64,000 nt of DNA from Sanghuangporus weigelae (GCA_033182465.1 CP137325.1:992001-1056000); one strand, 5' to 3'. Positions 45,808 to 58,352 are shown, counted from the stretch's first letter. A program made the numbers and translations. Notes: a model not told the origin generated them from the sequence alone.

Positions 45808-47265
45808 TCATCCGGCCAGGAGGAACAAAGAAACACATTTTACTCATCGTGAACGCGTTGCTTCGGTACCAATAGATATCTTGAACTAGACATGTCTTCA
45901 GATCAGTCCGATGCAAATTAACAGCTCCAGTCTCCTGGGAACGAAGCCAAGTCTTCGTGGGCCCGTTTCAAGCAATCTGGGATGAGGGAAGACATTGACT
46001 CAGCCATTGATCTCCAGCGAAATGCTCTGGACTCTTGTAGTCTCGGTCATCCTGAACGTGGGTTAACATTGTATAACCTCGCCCTTTCCCTTCATACAAG
46101 ATATCAGCGATGGGGAGATTTAGACGACTTAGAAAGCGCAATTCTACTGAACCGTGACGCATTAGAGCTTCGACCTGAAGGTCACCCAATTCGCTACGAA
46201 TCGTTGGTCAATCTCGCGAGCTCCATTTGGACACGCTTTGAACATCATGGCAGGATGGAGGATCTTGAGGAGGCCATCGCACTGAACCGTGATGCCTTGA
46301 CGCTTCAACCGGAGGGTCACCCGGGTCGTTCTTTATCATTATGCAATCTCGCGAACTTTCTCGAGACACGTTTTGAGCACGTTGGTGAAACGGAGGACCT
46401 CGAGGAAGCAACTAGACTGCACCGTGCCGTCTTGGAACTCCAACCAGGGGACCATCCGCTTCGTTCTATATCGCCTCGCGGACTCTCTTGGGACGTGCTT
46501 CGAGCACCACGGAAGGCTGGAGGACCTTGAAGAAGCGATCACACTAGGACGTGCGGCCCTCGAACTTGAACCAGAGGGTCACCCTGATCGTTCTTTATCG
46601 TTGTGAAATCTCGCGACTTCCCTTGGGATGCGCTTTCAGTCCTGCGGGAGCTTGGAAGATCTTGAGGAAGCCATCATGTTAGAACGTGCTGCCCTGGATC
46701 TTCTACCGGAGGGCCAATCCCAATCGTTCAGCTTCATTGTGCAATCTCGCGATCTCCCTTGCGACACGCTTTGTCCACTGCGGGACGACAGAAGACCTTG
46801 ATGAGGCCATCGATCTTGATCGTGATGCTCTGGAGCTTCGACCGGAGGCCACCCGAACCGTTCTAAATCATTAGGTAGCCTTGCATTCTCCCTCAGAACA
46901 CGCTTTGAGCTCCGTGGGCGGATGGAAGACCTCGAAGAGGCTATTACACTGAACCGTACTGTCCTAGAACTCCAACGAGAAGGTCATCCGCTTCGTTCTG
47001 TGTCGTTGTACAGCCAACCTTAGGACGTGCTTTCAGTATCACGGGAGGGTGGAGGATCTTGAGGAAGCAATCGCATTGTACCGTGCTGCGCTGGAGCTTC
47101 GAAAGGAAGGCCACCTAGGACGTTCTGAAACTTTGGCCGGTCTTGCGAATTCTCTTAGGACACGCTTTGGACACCATGGAAGAGTGGAGGATCTTGAGAA
47201 AGCTATCTCAATGAATCGTGCCGCCCTGAAGCTTCAACCGGAGGGTCACCCTTTTCGTTCCTTGT
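45808..47265. repeat. Inverted duplication, right arm, outer segment
   Basis: It pairs in reverse orientation with about 32720-35001. Similarity starts at the shared sequence cctggccggatgattcag (35001/45808 side) and runs through the TPR units. The two sides differ in the number of 126 bp TPR units. The outer limit is approximate because the units also resemble each other. Confidence 0.7.
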
Positions 47266-48246
47266 CGCTGGTAAACCTTGCGGAGTGCTTTCACGATCGT
47301 TCACAGGAAGAAGAATCTATCAATGATTCTGTCGAGTCCTTGAACTGCGCAGCTGTCCACACATTCTCCAGCTTTTCGACACGAGTAATGAAGGTGCTTT
47401 GGGATAGAGTTGTCTCGAAGTTTGTACAAAAACTCAAAGAAATTAGGATCGCGGAAGGATCACGTATCTGGTGGTGTCCTACTTCGGTGCTCACTGCCTT
47501 CCCTTTTCATGCGGCGGGTCCATACAAAGGCTCTGATGGCAAGATGAAGTATCTTCTGGACGACTACATCTCTTCGTATACTCCAACTCTCATGTCGTTG
47601 ATAAATGCGAGATCTAATGTCCAAGACGGAGATGGAAGGATGCTTTTCGTTGGTGATACTAGGCTTCCGTCGGTGAACAGGGAAAGACACTCCATAAGCA
47701 GGATTCGGTGCATTGACGAGCAACTTCTGGATAATCGGGCGTCTCCTGACATGGTGATCAGTTCGCTTCGGAGGGTGGAATGGGTGCATTTTGTATGCCA
47801 CGGAACTTCTGGCTAAAGACCCCTTTGATTCTTCGCTCAAGCTTCAGGGAGGAAAGCTGACGCTACTGGACATTGCTCGTGCCCGTCTTCCAAATGCAGA
47901 ATTCGCATTTCTTTCAGCCTGTCATACCGCGGAACAACGTCCTACAACAGCGTTAGATGAATCGCTGCATCTGGCTGCAGCCATGCAGTTTTGTGGTTTC
48001 CGAAGTGTAATTTGTACAATGTGGCAGTTGCTTGATCAAGATGGCCCTTTCCTTGCTGGGAATATCTATACCCGCCTTATGGTCGACTTGGAAGGGGAAG
48101 GGGGCGAGATGAGGTATAAGAGAGCTGCGGCAGCAGTTCGCGAGGCCACTTTGAGCCTGAGAGAGCTGAAGGAGGATGTTGTGGACGGAAAAGAGGTGGA
48201 CATCATGGCTGAGCGGTGGGTCAACCTTGTGCATATAGGAGTTTGA
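45982..48246 (+). pseudogene. TPR-CHAT protein gene, interrupted
   Basis: The first part (from MREDIDSAIDLQRNALD) encodes TPR units of 42 aa (LNRDALELRPEGHPIRYESL and similar). The last third is a CHAT domain, a caspase-like peptidase fold: WWCPTSVLTAFPFHAAGP, EWVHFVCHG with the expected catalytic His, and NAEFAFLSACHTAEQ with the expected catalytic Cys, ending VVDGKEVDIMAERWVNLVHI. Related TPR-CHAT proteins are numerous in Agaricomycetes and are discussed as regulators of cell death. The reading frame is interrupted at several points, both in the repeats and inside CHAT, so this copy is probably dead, unless unrecognised introns bridge some breaks. Confidence 0.75.
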
Positions 48247-48821
48247 CTGTGCCGTAGTTTTTGCTCTTGATCTGAATGGCGTGGGATTGATGATTTAGAA
48301 CTGCTCGTCCGACCTGGGCTAATTTTGGGGCTAATATAGGCAACCATAACGCATAATCCTCAGGAATCAAACCAATATCAATACCTTCTCTGTGTCCACC
48401 TCCGAATTCAGACTTCCTTGGCTATTAGATGCGATTGTATCGAGAAGTCTATGAAGAAGGTCGACTCGGATGCAAATGCAAGTGTTTCCTCTACGATTTC
48501 TCTACGTAAGAGTGGTATTTGTGTTTCAAATCTTTTTCCAAAATTATCCATGAGTAGCAAATCGCTAGAAGAAAAAGCGCGTGTCGATCTTACCTCTGCG
48601 GCCTCATCATTCGTTCTTCATAAGAAAGTCTGATGAAAAGAAAACGCTCAAAGTACGGCGGAGGAATTCATACCGTACCACGTAGTTTCGTTTCGGCACT
48701 ACATTCACTCGGACACTTCCGAGCGGAGTTCATTTACATGTATAATTTGTATCCATTACTTTAGTCCCGGTTCCTTGCTATTGCCCTTCTATTTCTGTTT
48801 CCGATGTACTCGCTGAGATAG
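48247..48821. other. Intergenic between TPR-CHAT and SSP2
   Basis: These 575 bp lie between two convergent genes. A short plus-strand frame (48418-48633) is Ser-rich and unsupported. Nothing else is seen. Confidence 0.45.
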
Positions 48822-49606
48822 TCACGTAGAAGCTACCGGTCCCAAACTAATACGATATTCGTCGTTCGCGGGGACGCACGTTGCACCAACAACACGGTCC
48901 GACTCATCACTAACACATCGATCCCAGGCTTCGTTGCCAATGAAGTTCTGCGCACAAATCGCGATGAAGATTGCGTGTACCACCCATCAGATCATACTTT
49001 GGGTACAAGCAACGATGAGACTCACAAGATTGTCCCAGCAATAGTCAACAACACTGTTCTGAAGGTTTACGAACGAGAGCGAACAGGTTCTCAAAGTGAA
49101 GACCTGAAGATGATTCGGTTCGACTGCGAACGTCGGAGATCCCTCGTTGGCCGAGGTGACCGATTGGACGAGTGTCAGACAGTCGAATACGTCTGGTGCG
49201 ACATCTCCCTCGAAGCATTGGCAATCAACTGAAATGTAGCAACAATCAGGTTATCAACTCAACACCGGAGCAAAACTTGATACCGACACATTGCTCCGCA
49301 TTGACACTCGGTCATGAATTGAGGAAATTCGCATACGATTTCGTCGCGGCCTTCGATTGAAGATCGTGATCCGAGAATAACAGACTGATTCGTCCTAGTT
49401 TGGGACACCCGTATCGAGTCGTTTGTGAAGACTTCATTGAGACAAGTGAATGTCTGGTGCAGGATCTCGTGTCCACCAATGCTTATGATGGACGAAGATA
49501 CCTGTTCTGTGGATGAACAGCTTCCTACAGAGCTCCTGGTTGAACACATTGATGCTGCTCCGAGGATTGAAGCAAATGAAAGCAGCACGTTGAGAGTAGG
49601 TCTCAT
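48822..49606 (-). CDS. SSP2: twelve-cysteine small secreted protein
   Basis: Exons 49606-49288, 49228-49026 and 48947-48822 join to about 215 aa. A signal peptide is likely (MRPTLNVLLSFASILGAASM). Family marks: SSTEQVSSSIISIGGHEILH, TECQCG at the end of exon 1, DCQCFEGDVAPDVFDC opening exon 2, LRTCSLSFVNLQNS, YCWDNL before intron 2, and DESDRVVGATC near the end. It shares a 203 nt middle exon and its C-terminal sequence with SSP1, which lies 48 kb away, so these two form a subfamily. Function unknown; secretion is inferred. Confidence 0.85.
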
Positions 49607-50513
49607 GACCTATTGAGGTTCGTTGGTAGACTGAAAGCGACTATTTCCGTTTATTTGCTCAGGCTTTTATGCAGGCATACTGGGACCTCTATCGGGTTGG
49701 TCTAGAACAAATACCGACGAAGAACTTTAGGAATTCTCCGAACTCACAGGATCTTGAAAAATGCAAGAAGAATAAAGAGTACTATAAACTACGAAGGTCA
49801 TATTCAGAGTGCCCGGAGATTGAACTCGGTGGATATGCAGAAATCCCAGAATCCCAAGAATCTATGATTCATTCAGATACTCACCAGTCGTATCAACGTC
49901 TGCGACCACGAGCGGAATTACAGGATAGTTGGTGTCACACCAATGCCAAGGAATACCCGAGGCTGTGGGATCGTACCTCTTGCTAGATGAATTCAAAGCG
50001 GAAGGAAGTATCAATAGTATACCACTCCAATTTGAAAATGCCTATTGTCCGCATTCATTTATAGGACCATCTGGCTATAGGCTAATTACGGACACTTCGT
50101 AATGATAGGTGCTGCACGGTCAAAAGATGGAAGCATTGTTGATAACGGCGCTGTATCAGTCTGGCTGATCATGCATTCGTACGTCCTTGAATGCGATTTC
50201 TTCAGACATTTTGAGCAGCATCTGATAGAACCTCCTTATTACAAAACAATTTGCCGTTAATATATGTCGGCTGACCAGGATCTCTGTACTAATTGCACGC
50301 AAATGAATGCACTTTCAAGATGTATTCCGGGTAGGAGAAAAGACTGGTCCATCTCTGTGGGCAAAACTATTGAGTGGCTAAACAAGAGCATACCTTTTAT
50401 CATGGAATACGAGGATTAAAAGGAGCAAGGCAACGCATATGGACAAGGCTTGATGACCATTTCACAATACAGGGATGAAGCCATCCTTACTTCGACAACA
50501 GGGTGTGGGAGAA
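49607..50513. other. Intergenic between SSP2 and SSP3
   Basis: It holds the SSP2 promoter and SSP3 3' flank. A plus-strand frame of 105 codons (49669-49986) is hydrophilic, without splice partners or family resemblance, and is not called. Confidence 0.45.
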
Positions 50514-51264
50514 CTAGTTAACGGGACCAAGACGAGTGAAGAAACGTTCGTCATCAGCTACACAGAGACCGCTGGTTATCTCCAGCTCGCTGATGCATGT
50601 AACAACATCGTTTCCTGCAGCGGCCTGAGGAAGAAAGGAATTAATCGAAATGGATGTAGAAGTTATTCGTCGTAAAGAATGGAAACTAACCAGATCATCC
50701 CAACAATACTCTGCGTTTGTAGTTGCCAAATTGACGAAACCGAGCGAACATGTATTCAAAGTAATCGCCATGAACGTGTTCGGTGGAACGATGAATGTTG
50801 GACCACCAAGTGAAGAAAGGACGGCCGTGGAACCGATTAACGTGCTGCAGTCGCCAGCAAATGGCGCAGGTCCATTGTTGAAGCACCCACAGTCAGCTAG
50901 AATAAGCATCTTAAGAGCAGTGAAAGTCGCGGTAGTTAACGTTATACGCACCTGCTGCTCCACATTGACACTCAGGGTTTGGTGTCGTACATTCCGCTGC
51001 GCTCCGTGCTTCAATTGATGAGCGCTTCTGCGGTGCACGCGAAAAAGTGCCGCTAGACATTGCGGCCACCGTAAAATTAGCATCGATGCAGGTGAATGTC
51101 TGATGCAAGATCTCATGCTCATCAACAATAAAGGCTGTAAAGGAAACCTCTTGGATGGATGGGCAGTCGTTTGTCAAGAACCGGGGAGGTGAAGAGCGAA
51201 TATGAAGTGCTTGAGTGGTGATTGCGAACGCAAGAAAGAGGATTTTGACGGCCAGGAGCCTCAT
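50514..51264 (-). CDS. SSP3: twelve-cysteine small secreted protein
   Basis: Exons 51264-50952, 50896-50691 and 50624-50514 join to about 209 aa. Signal peptide: MRLLAVKILFLAFAITTQAL. Family marks: NDCPSIQEVSF, DEHEILHQTFTC, AAECTTPNPECQCG, DCGCFNNGPAPFAGDCSTLI, FIVPPNTFMAITLNTC, YCWDDL at the end of exon 2. All twelve cysteines are present. It is divergently placed to SSP4 with 1.15 kb between the starts. Function unknown. Confidence 0.87.
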
Positions 51265-52419
51265 ATCCAGATACAGCGACAGATCAACTCGCCTGGCAAG
51301 ACACTAGTCCTGAACGTAGGTCTGAATCTTTATACATGTCAAAAATATGCCAGTGAACGACCGAAGTGCGAGCCCAGAAATGCATAGAGTCGGCAACACT
51401 ACATATCGGGCTCCGAGCATCAAGGAAGTTTACAGCACTCTTCGCAAGGGGATAGAGATGGTGAATTACGAAAGACAGCTTCAGTGCCTGGACACACTGA
51501 GTATGTGAAGTACGAACTGTGATAGTGAAAGCCACGAGAAGTGAAAATCAGGCAAGACCATTGTAATTTCATCATGTGCTGTCTGAACCAGGACGGTAAG
51601 ATGGCAAGGGTACCTAGTATCAACCACTTCTAGAGAGAAACATTGATAGCAGATAGACAATATACATATAGTGGGTATTGGAAGAAGACCTTCCTCTTCG
51701 GTTGCACCGGCGTGAAAAAAAAGAGTTTCACGTGACTCAGTCTACACAGATCTATCTATCTAGAGAACTTTTAAACCTCAACTTGAACTCGTTACTATTC
51801 TGTGTACAACATTATTTTTATAACCGCTAGGCGGCCTCACGGCGGCATGTTGTAAGCACCAGGGACCCGAATGTGTCTCGAACATGTCAAGAAGGCTTCG
51901 TGTGAACTGCAACGAGCGGAGAAATTCTGGTCCCAGACCCGCGGAGGAAATGACAACCTTCAAGATGCCATGAAGCGTTCTGATAGGCACCCTTGCTGGT
52001 AAATACCTTTACTAGTGGCTTCTCTGATATATTTCGCTAATTGTATTTCATACGATGATGAGCATGACTATGGGTATTTTCCAAAGCGGGCCGTCTCAAG
52101 TTCCTTGAGAGCATTTCAATTCGTCTTATATGACCTTCAAGTTGCGCCCGACGATAGCGGATTATTTACAGGTCTTCGAATGGTCAATCTTCGGGTCAGA
52201 AAGTGATCGTTTTGCTTCTATGCAGGCACTCAAGCCATCTCTCTCATCGCCTTCGTACACCTGTCCACGGAGATCGGAGGTCGTCGAAAGTTTGAAACGG
52301 AACCTTGTATGACTTTACGTCTACTATTCGCAACCTTGGGTAGAAAATACATAAGTGAATATTCTGATATGCCTCAGACGTATAGTCAGACTAGCAGGTC
52401 AGATCTCTACATTGTGGAC
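51265..52419. other. Divergent region between SSP3 and SSP4
   Basis: This 1.15 kb stretch must hold both promoters. Short frames on both strands have no family resemblance. No gene is called. Confidence 0.45.
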
Positions 52420-53155
52420 ATGTCGAAGCTCTACATCGCCAAACCGCTTACTCTTGCATGTGCCATTGGTGCACAAGCACTTCACGTACCCTCTCTTCCG
52501 CGTTCTGTCACAGACATTTGTCCTGGTGCTCAGGAGATTGAATCGTCCACCTTTAACGTCAATGACTTCGAATTCGTGCGCCAGACGTTTGTTTGTCCGA
52601 ATGGCAACTTCAGTGTCGAGACTTTTTCCAATATGAACTCGGCAAGCTCAATTCCGCATCTTTCTTCCCTCGAAGCACGTAGTCAGGCAGAGTGCACGAC
52701 ACCTGCGACTACATGCCAGTGCGGAACTGCGGGTAAGATTACTGCCCTCGACCAGTTGATTTGATTCTAATAATTCGCATTCCAGTTGATTGTGCTTGCT
52801 TTACTGACGGCATCGCCCCCTCCACAAGCGACTGCAGAACTTTGATTGGTTCAACAAACGTGATCGCTTCGACACAAGGCCCTACCTTCATGGTCCAACC
52901 GAATGCGCTCCACACCATAACTTTGAGTACCTGCACACTCGGTTTTCTCAATCTGGCGAGCTTTGTTGAAGAGTTTTGCTGGGATGACCTCGTCAGATAT
53001 ATTCCATGTATCACACCTCCAGTCATGACTGACTCCATTGCATTCTATAGGCTAGTCAGGCCAATACTGTCGTGGGCTGTTTCCCTGGTCTGACGAGCGG
53101 ATATTGCTTGAGCAATAATCAGCATTATCTCACGCGCTTGGGTCATTCGACCTGA
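52420..53155 (+). CDS. SSP4: twelve-cysteine small secreted protein
   Basis: Exons 52420-52732, 52786-52991 and 53051-53155 join to about 207 aa. The ATG of MSKLYIAKPLTLACAIGAQA is chosen because it starts the signal peptide, although the frame is open further upstream. Family marks: DICPGAQEIESSTFNVNDFE, AECTTPATTCQCG, DCACFTDGIAPSTSDCRTLI, FMVQPNALHTITLSTC, FCWDDL. All twelve cysteines are kept. It is convergent with SSP5. Function unknown. Confidence 0.87.
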
Positions 53156-53588
53156 GGAGAAGTACAGTGTATAACTACATATGCAAGCGGCTTGTCTTTG
53201 TTCCAAGGCGCATGCTTTATGTAAACAAGTTTTGTTGGAAAGCCGATTATTGAGCGTTTGTATAAACGAACAGTCTTAAATACATTGACAGTGTGAACCG
53301 TAGCTTGCTCAAACGCGGTGATCTGGAGATGAGCCGAATAGCTAATTTACGCGTATGTACTTGCCCGAGGAACTGGGTCGCACGTCCTTCTCTACATCAT
53401 CTCTATCGGAGATCTATAAGGATGGCCAAACAGCTGGAATAGAGGAGTGAATCTATCTTCTTCTGGATTTGCAGCAGTATTTTGCGAGTAAGTGATTTAT
53501 AGTCGGATCTTCTCAAGGCTTATAATGATTTGCATTACAAAACATACGTTCCCAGATTTCTCTCTACGTCCTAGTGTAATAAAAAAAA
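53156..53588. other. Convergent region between SSP4 and SSP5
   Basis: It probably contains two 3' UTRs. No gene or repeat is recognised. Confidence 0.45.
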
Positions 53589-54329
53589 CTAAGACGAAGA
53601 CGAGTGTCCGATACGTATAAGAAAGAAACCGTCAGCGGCAACGCATACACCACTCGAGGAGCCCTGAAGAAAGCATCCTAAACCGATGCGGCTCGCGCTT
53701 GCCTACAACGTGGAAGTGAAAAAAATAAGTTTAAGTCAAGGGTATAGATCGCGAAGAGGACTCACGAAGTCATCCCAGCAGAACTCTGTGGCAATACTCG
53801 CTAGGTTTGCAAAGGCGATAGAGCAAGTCTGGAAGGTGACCACCTCCACGTTTGCTGGAGGAATGAAGAATGTCGCACCCTCTATTTCGGAGAGGATACC
53901 CGTCGAGTTGATCAGCGTTGTGCAGTCACTTGTCGACGGCACCGTCCCGCCTGACAGACATGAGCATTGTGCTGGAACGAAGAAACGAGTCGCTTGTTAG
54001 GATCAACTCGCATAATTTAATAAACAAAAATTACAGCCCATGCCACACTGGCAATTAGGAGCTGGAACGGTGCACTCATCAGAGCTTCGGCCTTCAATGG
54101 TTGAAATATGACGAGGGTTTCTTGCTGAAGATGCATTTGAGGTGTGCGCACCCGAGATGTCGTTTGAACAGGCGAATGTTTGGCGCAATATTTCGCGTCC
54201 TTCATGAGTAATGGTAGACGACGCAACTTCTACTGGGAACAGACAGAGAGTAGACGTCGTAACTGCATCAGCCGCGATTACATGGACTAAGCTCGGGACG
54301 GTAGTCAATAGAAAGATAATGGCTTTCAT
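53589..54329 (-). CDS. SSP5: twelve-cysteine small secreted protein
   Basis: Exons 54329-54035, 53971-53766 and 53702-53589 join to about 204 aa. Signal peptide: MKAIIFLLTTVPSLVHVIAA. Family marks: EVASSTITHEGREILRQTFA, DECTVPAPNCQCG, QCSCLSGGTVPSTSDCTTLI, FFIPPANVEVVTFQTC, FCWDDF before intron 2. Twelve cysteines are present. It has the shortest exon 1 and the most divergent sequence of the cluster. The 5' flank is divergent to SSP6. Function unknown. Confidence 0.83.
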
Positions 54330-54514
54330 CGATGAAGCACAACAAACGAGGGGGAATAGATGAGAATATCTCGTAGCCTTACAGGTTTATTTATAGAAGC
54401 AAAGGTGATGGCATCAACTTCTTTTGAAATAGAACTGGCAAAAATAAAGTCAATACGCCTCTCAGTAAATGACAGGTTCCTGAGATCGAGAGACCGAATC
54501 GAATTATGCGAGAT

Positions 54515-54790
54515 TTCCGCTGCCAAAGGCGGAACTTGAGGTTTATCACGATCATACGAAGCTGTGGGTCAGTGACACGACGGGAGTTAACAAGTAGCCA
54601 GAGGAGGATGTAGCGCATCGATTGACGTGTTCCTAGACCAGGAAGATAGTAACCACAAGGCCTAGATGAGGTCGAATAGGAATCCGAGTAGTCGCGGGAG
54701 GTCCGCGCTGATTGAAGTGGCTTTTCAGAGTCTTGTGCGGATCTCAATTGTCCTTCTGCGAGTCTTCAGGAGGATGAGTCACCATTGTCC
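54515..54790 (+). repeat. SSP-cluster intergenic block, copy 1
   Basis: It shares an ordered series of segments with 60105-60400, among them cggaacttgaggtt/atcacgatcat and aacaagtagccagagga, ending in gaggatgagtcac. It lies about 0.8 kb upstream of the SSP6 start. Confidence 0.6.
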
Positions 54791-55529
54791 ACCCTTGCGC
54801 ACAGGGGCACAGTCCCAGAAGCACGCATGTAGGAGCGAGGCTTCGAAGAGAGACAGAGTGAATTTTAACGTGAACAACGCGAAAATGTTACAAGTACATG
54901 AGCATTGTTCTCGGCGAGAAAATGATAAGGACTTAGTGGTCAGATTGTCCAGTCGAGCCTGACTCAAATCCCGCGATGTTCTCCTGGATCATAACTTTGT
55001 AGGATCCTCATAAGCGCGCACCTGAATTGTCGCATAATTTCTTGTTACAAATTTTAACATTTCAAAAAGGTCAGTACTATTTGTTAGTTGAGATGGTCCG
55101 AGTCATCACGCATTTGGAAGACTCACTGCACCAGCTGTCAAGACAGTGTTAATTGCAGCATGATCATACTCACCAGAATGTATTGTTGAAAATCCCTGCT
55201 TCCGCCTGGCACGTACATGCGATCGAAGAAGTGGCTTAGCTCCGATGGCTTCCACGAGAGGTATCCAGCAATACCAGTCACCAGGTCCGCGCTGCGAAAA
55301 CGTCATCCGGGGAGTTATGCAGTCTTCTCTGATTAGATCAAGGCATTTAAATAGATGATCACGAACCTGGAAGAGGTAGTAAAGCGTGTCTTTTGACAGT
55401 AAAGTATCAATTTCAAATAGAATCTTTCGGGAATACTGATTCAGTAGTGTAGAGATAATTCGGATTCAAGATTCCTGAAGCATGGCGTCAAATTGTTGCT
55501 GCTTGAAAAGTATTTTAATCGAGTCGCAA

Positions 55530-55535
55530 TATAAA
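55530..55535 (+). promoter_or_regulatory. TATA box of SSP6
   Basis: TATAAA lies 83 bp before the ATG at 55613. The following leader (cgtactctttcaattctcgc) is shared with SSP7, which supports a real common promoter. Confidence 0.55.
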
Positions 55536-55612
55536 CACTCGTACTTCAGCTAAAGCTTTACACCACAGGCGATAAAACGTACTCTTTCAATTCTCGCAGC
55601 TCTACACGCACA

Positions 55613-56364
55613 ATGAAGCCCTTCACTGTCCAGCTATTCGTCGTCGTTGGCGCCTTGAGTGCCTTTGCTTCAAGCATTCGCTCAGGCTCCATCCCCCAAA
55701 GCCTAGCGGATGCATGCCCTTCCGTGCAGGTGGTCAGCTCATCGACCATCGCCGTCAACGGGCAAGAAATTGTGCGTCAGGTATTCTCGTGCCCCGGCGG
55801 AAACCTCACGGCTCTCGCAATACCCGAGGCCAAGCTCATTCCCTCCAGCGCCATTGCTGAACGGTCGCTGATCGAAGCGCGTAGCGCAGCAGAATGTACT
55901 ACTCCAGCTTCAGAATGCCAGTGTGGCCAGCCAGGTGAGACGGATTTTGCATATCAGATAGTACTGTGATAGTTAACATACTTGTATTCCCAGCTATTTG
56001 CGGCTGTTTTGGTGAGACCGTTGGGTCGACCCCAAGTGACTGCACTGCATTGATAGGCTCATTGCCTGTCATCTCGTCCATCTCCGGCCCGACGTTCATT
56101 ATACAGCCGGGGACAGTACACACAACTTCCCTAAGGACCTGCTCTGTCAGCTTCACCAATCTAGGTTCGACAGCCGAGGAATATTGTTGGGATGATCTGG
56201 TAAGTAGTATAAGTTCGCCTCTTCTAGGGCAACCCAACCCACTTATATTTTGCCTTCAGGGAACCCTAGCGAATAACCAAATGTTTTGTATCAATGATGG
56301 CGGCGAAACGATGTGCGCGGCAGAGAATCAGCGCTTTGTTGTCCATCTGGGTGCCACAGTGTGA
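55613..56364 (+). CDS. SSP6: twelve-cysteine small secreted protein
   Basis: Exons 55613-55934, 55994-56199 and 56260-56364 join to 210 aa. Signal peptide: MKPFTVQLFVVVGALSAFAS. Mature part: DACPSVQVVSSSTIAVNGQE, FSCPGGN, EARSAAECTTPASECQCGQP, then CGCFGETVGSTPSDCTALIG, FIIQPGTVHTTSLRTCSVSF, YCWDDL, and a last exon with two cysteines ending QRFVVHLGATV. SSP6, SSP7 and SSP8 are very similar and form one tandem group on the plus strand, about 2.8 kb apart. Function unknown; abundant secretion is plausible from the strong TATA promoter. Confidence 0.9.
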
Positions 56365-57362
56365 TGGACTAGTGCCATACGTGTTACGAGTATATTGGTC
56401 CTAGTTGTTTTGAGATCATCACAAGGTGTATATAAACGAGTCAGTTATCCAACTGTGTCTTTGAGCTGTTCGAATGTGCCAAGAAAGAAGAAAAAAACGC
56501 TTCAAGTTTTGTCCTCAAGTTTCTGCAGAGTGTTTATAAGCTACACCTGGGAAAGTGTACGGAAGAGCTTTGAGATGGCATCTCCAAAAGACCAGATACA
56601 GGAAAGAAGAAAGGCGAAGCCGGTGATGCAGTGGGCGAACGTGCCGTGCTGTCGGAAAGAAGTCGGAGTGCAAAATATTGAGTATTACATAATTTCTTCA
56701 CTATTCGTTCCGACGTCTCGTGGACATTTTGAATATGTATACTTAGGCTTCGCCGTCGATTTCTGTCTAGCCTTGCATTCACCACACAGCTACCACTGAA
56801 TTGTCAACTTATACAAGATGAAAAGCATCGCAAAAGACGGAACTCCCGAGTATGCGAGACAACCATTCTCGAGTAGCAGGATGTGCACAATCCATAGACT
56901 GATGTTTTACTAGACGCGGAACACACGAACGTTCTTAACGAGGCTGGATAGGACCCCCGTTCCGACTCAAGCAGCCTTTTTCGAATCCTTGCGCCGACTA
57001 TCGTGATTCTTCCGCGAGGACGAGTCACCGTCGACCAATCTTACAGAAGGGACCATCTGAGAAGCACGCATCTAAGCTCAAAGCCTGGAATGGATATGCG
57101 CTGAACCCTGCTGAGTCGTTGCATGAACGCAGTTCATCCGCAATGAGGACCTAGCGGACGAGCCTGACTTAAACCATGCGGAGCTCCCCTCGAATAAAAT
57201 CTGCGTAAGGTGCATGCTTAAACTATCACGCAAGCGCTTCGAATTCCAGGAGATCAGGAGATCAACAAAGTTTGCTAGTGAGGTACTCCGTGCAGTCCCT
57301 TCGTAGCCTTGCGTTGATTACTGTGGTACTGCGAGAACCAAGGAGGATGAGTTACTATTATT

Positions 57363-57645
57363 AGCCCTTCTCAATTTTGTAGGCAGTCAGGTGGATGTCG
57401 ATCCTTCACGGGACCGTAAAATAGAATCGTAGGAAGAGGCCTTCAAGGAGACCATCTCTCTATTTTTCAAAGTTCGATCGCAAACGATCCGTCTTGACTG
57501 ATGGTTCGTGATGATCAGTAAAATCGATACATGTGGTAATTATTAGCCCTTTTGGCGGATCCTGCACGCTCCAGCACAATGGTACACTGTGGAAACACTC
57601 ATGCCAATTGCCCATCGCTCACTGACTGCAAAATTGAGAAGGGCT
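57363..57645. mobile_element. Possible short MITE (about 283 bp)
   Basis: Inverted ends AGCCCTTCTCAATTTTG and CAAAATTGAGAAGGGCT enclose a short non-coding centre. Flanks are AT-rich (gttactattatt at left, gttaactatt at right), and an exact target duplication cannot be fixed. Only one copy is present in the window. Confidence 0.5.
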
Positions 57646-58345
57646 GTTAACTATTTTCGCAGTTGTGGTCATCGATGTGCATCAGAAATGCACCTTGTGG
57701 AAGCGCATATGCAGTCACAAGGACACATCATGTGAATGAAGATTTACGGGAGGGTAGTGCTGCATGTTCACAGTGCCTCACAGGGAAGTAGCGATGTGTG
57801 CTAGCGGTGGCAGCGCCCTGGATTTGACCAGTTCAGCTCAAAGGTAACTCTTCAGAACTTATCAAATATCTCATATGATTCTGACTCACGTGAATCTTTT
57901 TAAACAGCCGCAGATGAGCGTAAAGTCATAATCCATACAATCGAAACGACAAGTTTCCCTAGTGCGTTCGATTCGATCCTAATTGCGGTCTGTCTTTGTC
58001 ACTCACGATGAGTAGCCAGCATTTCAAATATGCGTGCTCAACGTGATCATGTAAATTTTCCGAGGGAGAGAACCACAACGGGACTCAGGGCAAGGAGTTG
58101 ATCGCGAAGCTCTTATGTGTGCAAAGCGTCGCTTTTACCCGAAATAGAGACGATGCCAAAAGAGGATCATCCTAAGCAATGCAGAGGTACATCTCAAGGA
58201 GTTCTGAGGTACTGGAAGTCGAAGCTCAGTCTCTCCTTGTCTTGCTCATTTTGAAGAATCAAAGATCCTTGAGTAGCGGACTATCCAAAATCCAAGATGA
58301 TATCCATCTAGCTTTATCGTCTGAATATGTTTTTATGCATCTGCC

Positions 58346-58352
58346 TATATAA
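58346..58352 (+). promoter_or_regulatory. TATA box of SSP7
   Basis: TATATAA lies 86 bp before the ATG at 58432, at the same place as in SSP6 and SSP8. Confidence 0.6.

Larger units (their letters stand above)
54330..55612. other. Divergent region between SSP5 and SSP6
   Basis: 1.28 kb without a gene. It includes the homology block at about 54515-54790, which recurs at 60105-60400 and partly at 56930-57050, and a TATA box for SSP6. Confidence 0.5.

Noticed and set aside
48975-49232. Plus-strand ORF of 85 codons
   Set aside because: Antisense shadow of SSP2 exon 2.
49669-49986. Plus-strand ORF of 105 codons between SSP2 and SSP3
   Set aside because: No recognisable domain or splice signals, and it is not conserved between the other SSP genes.
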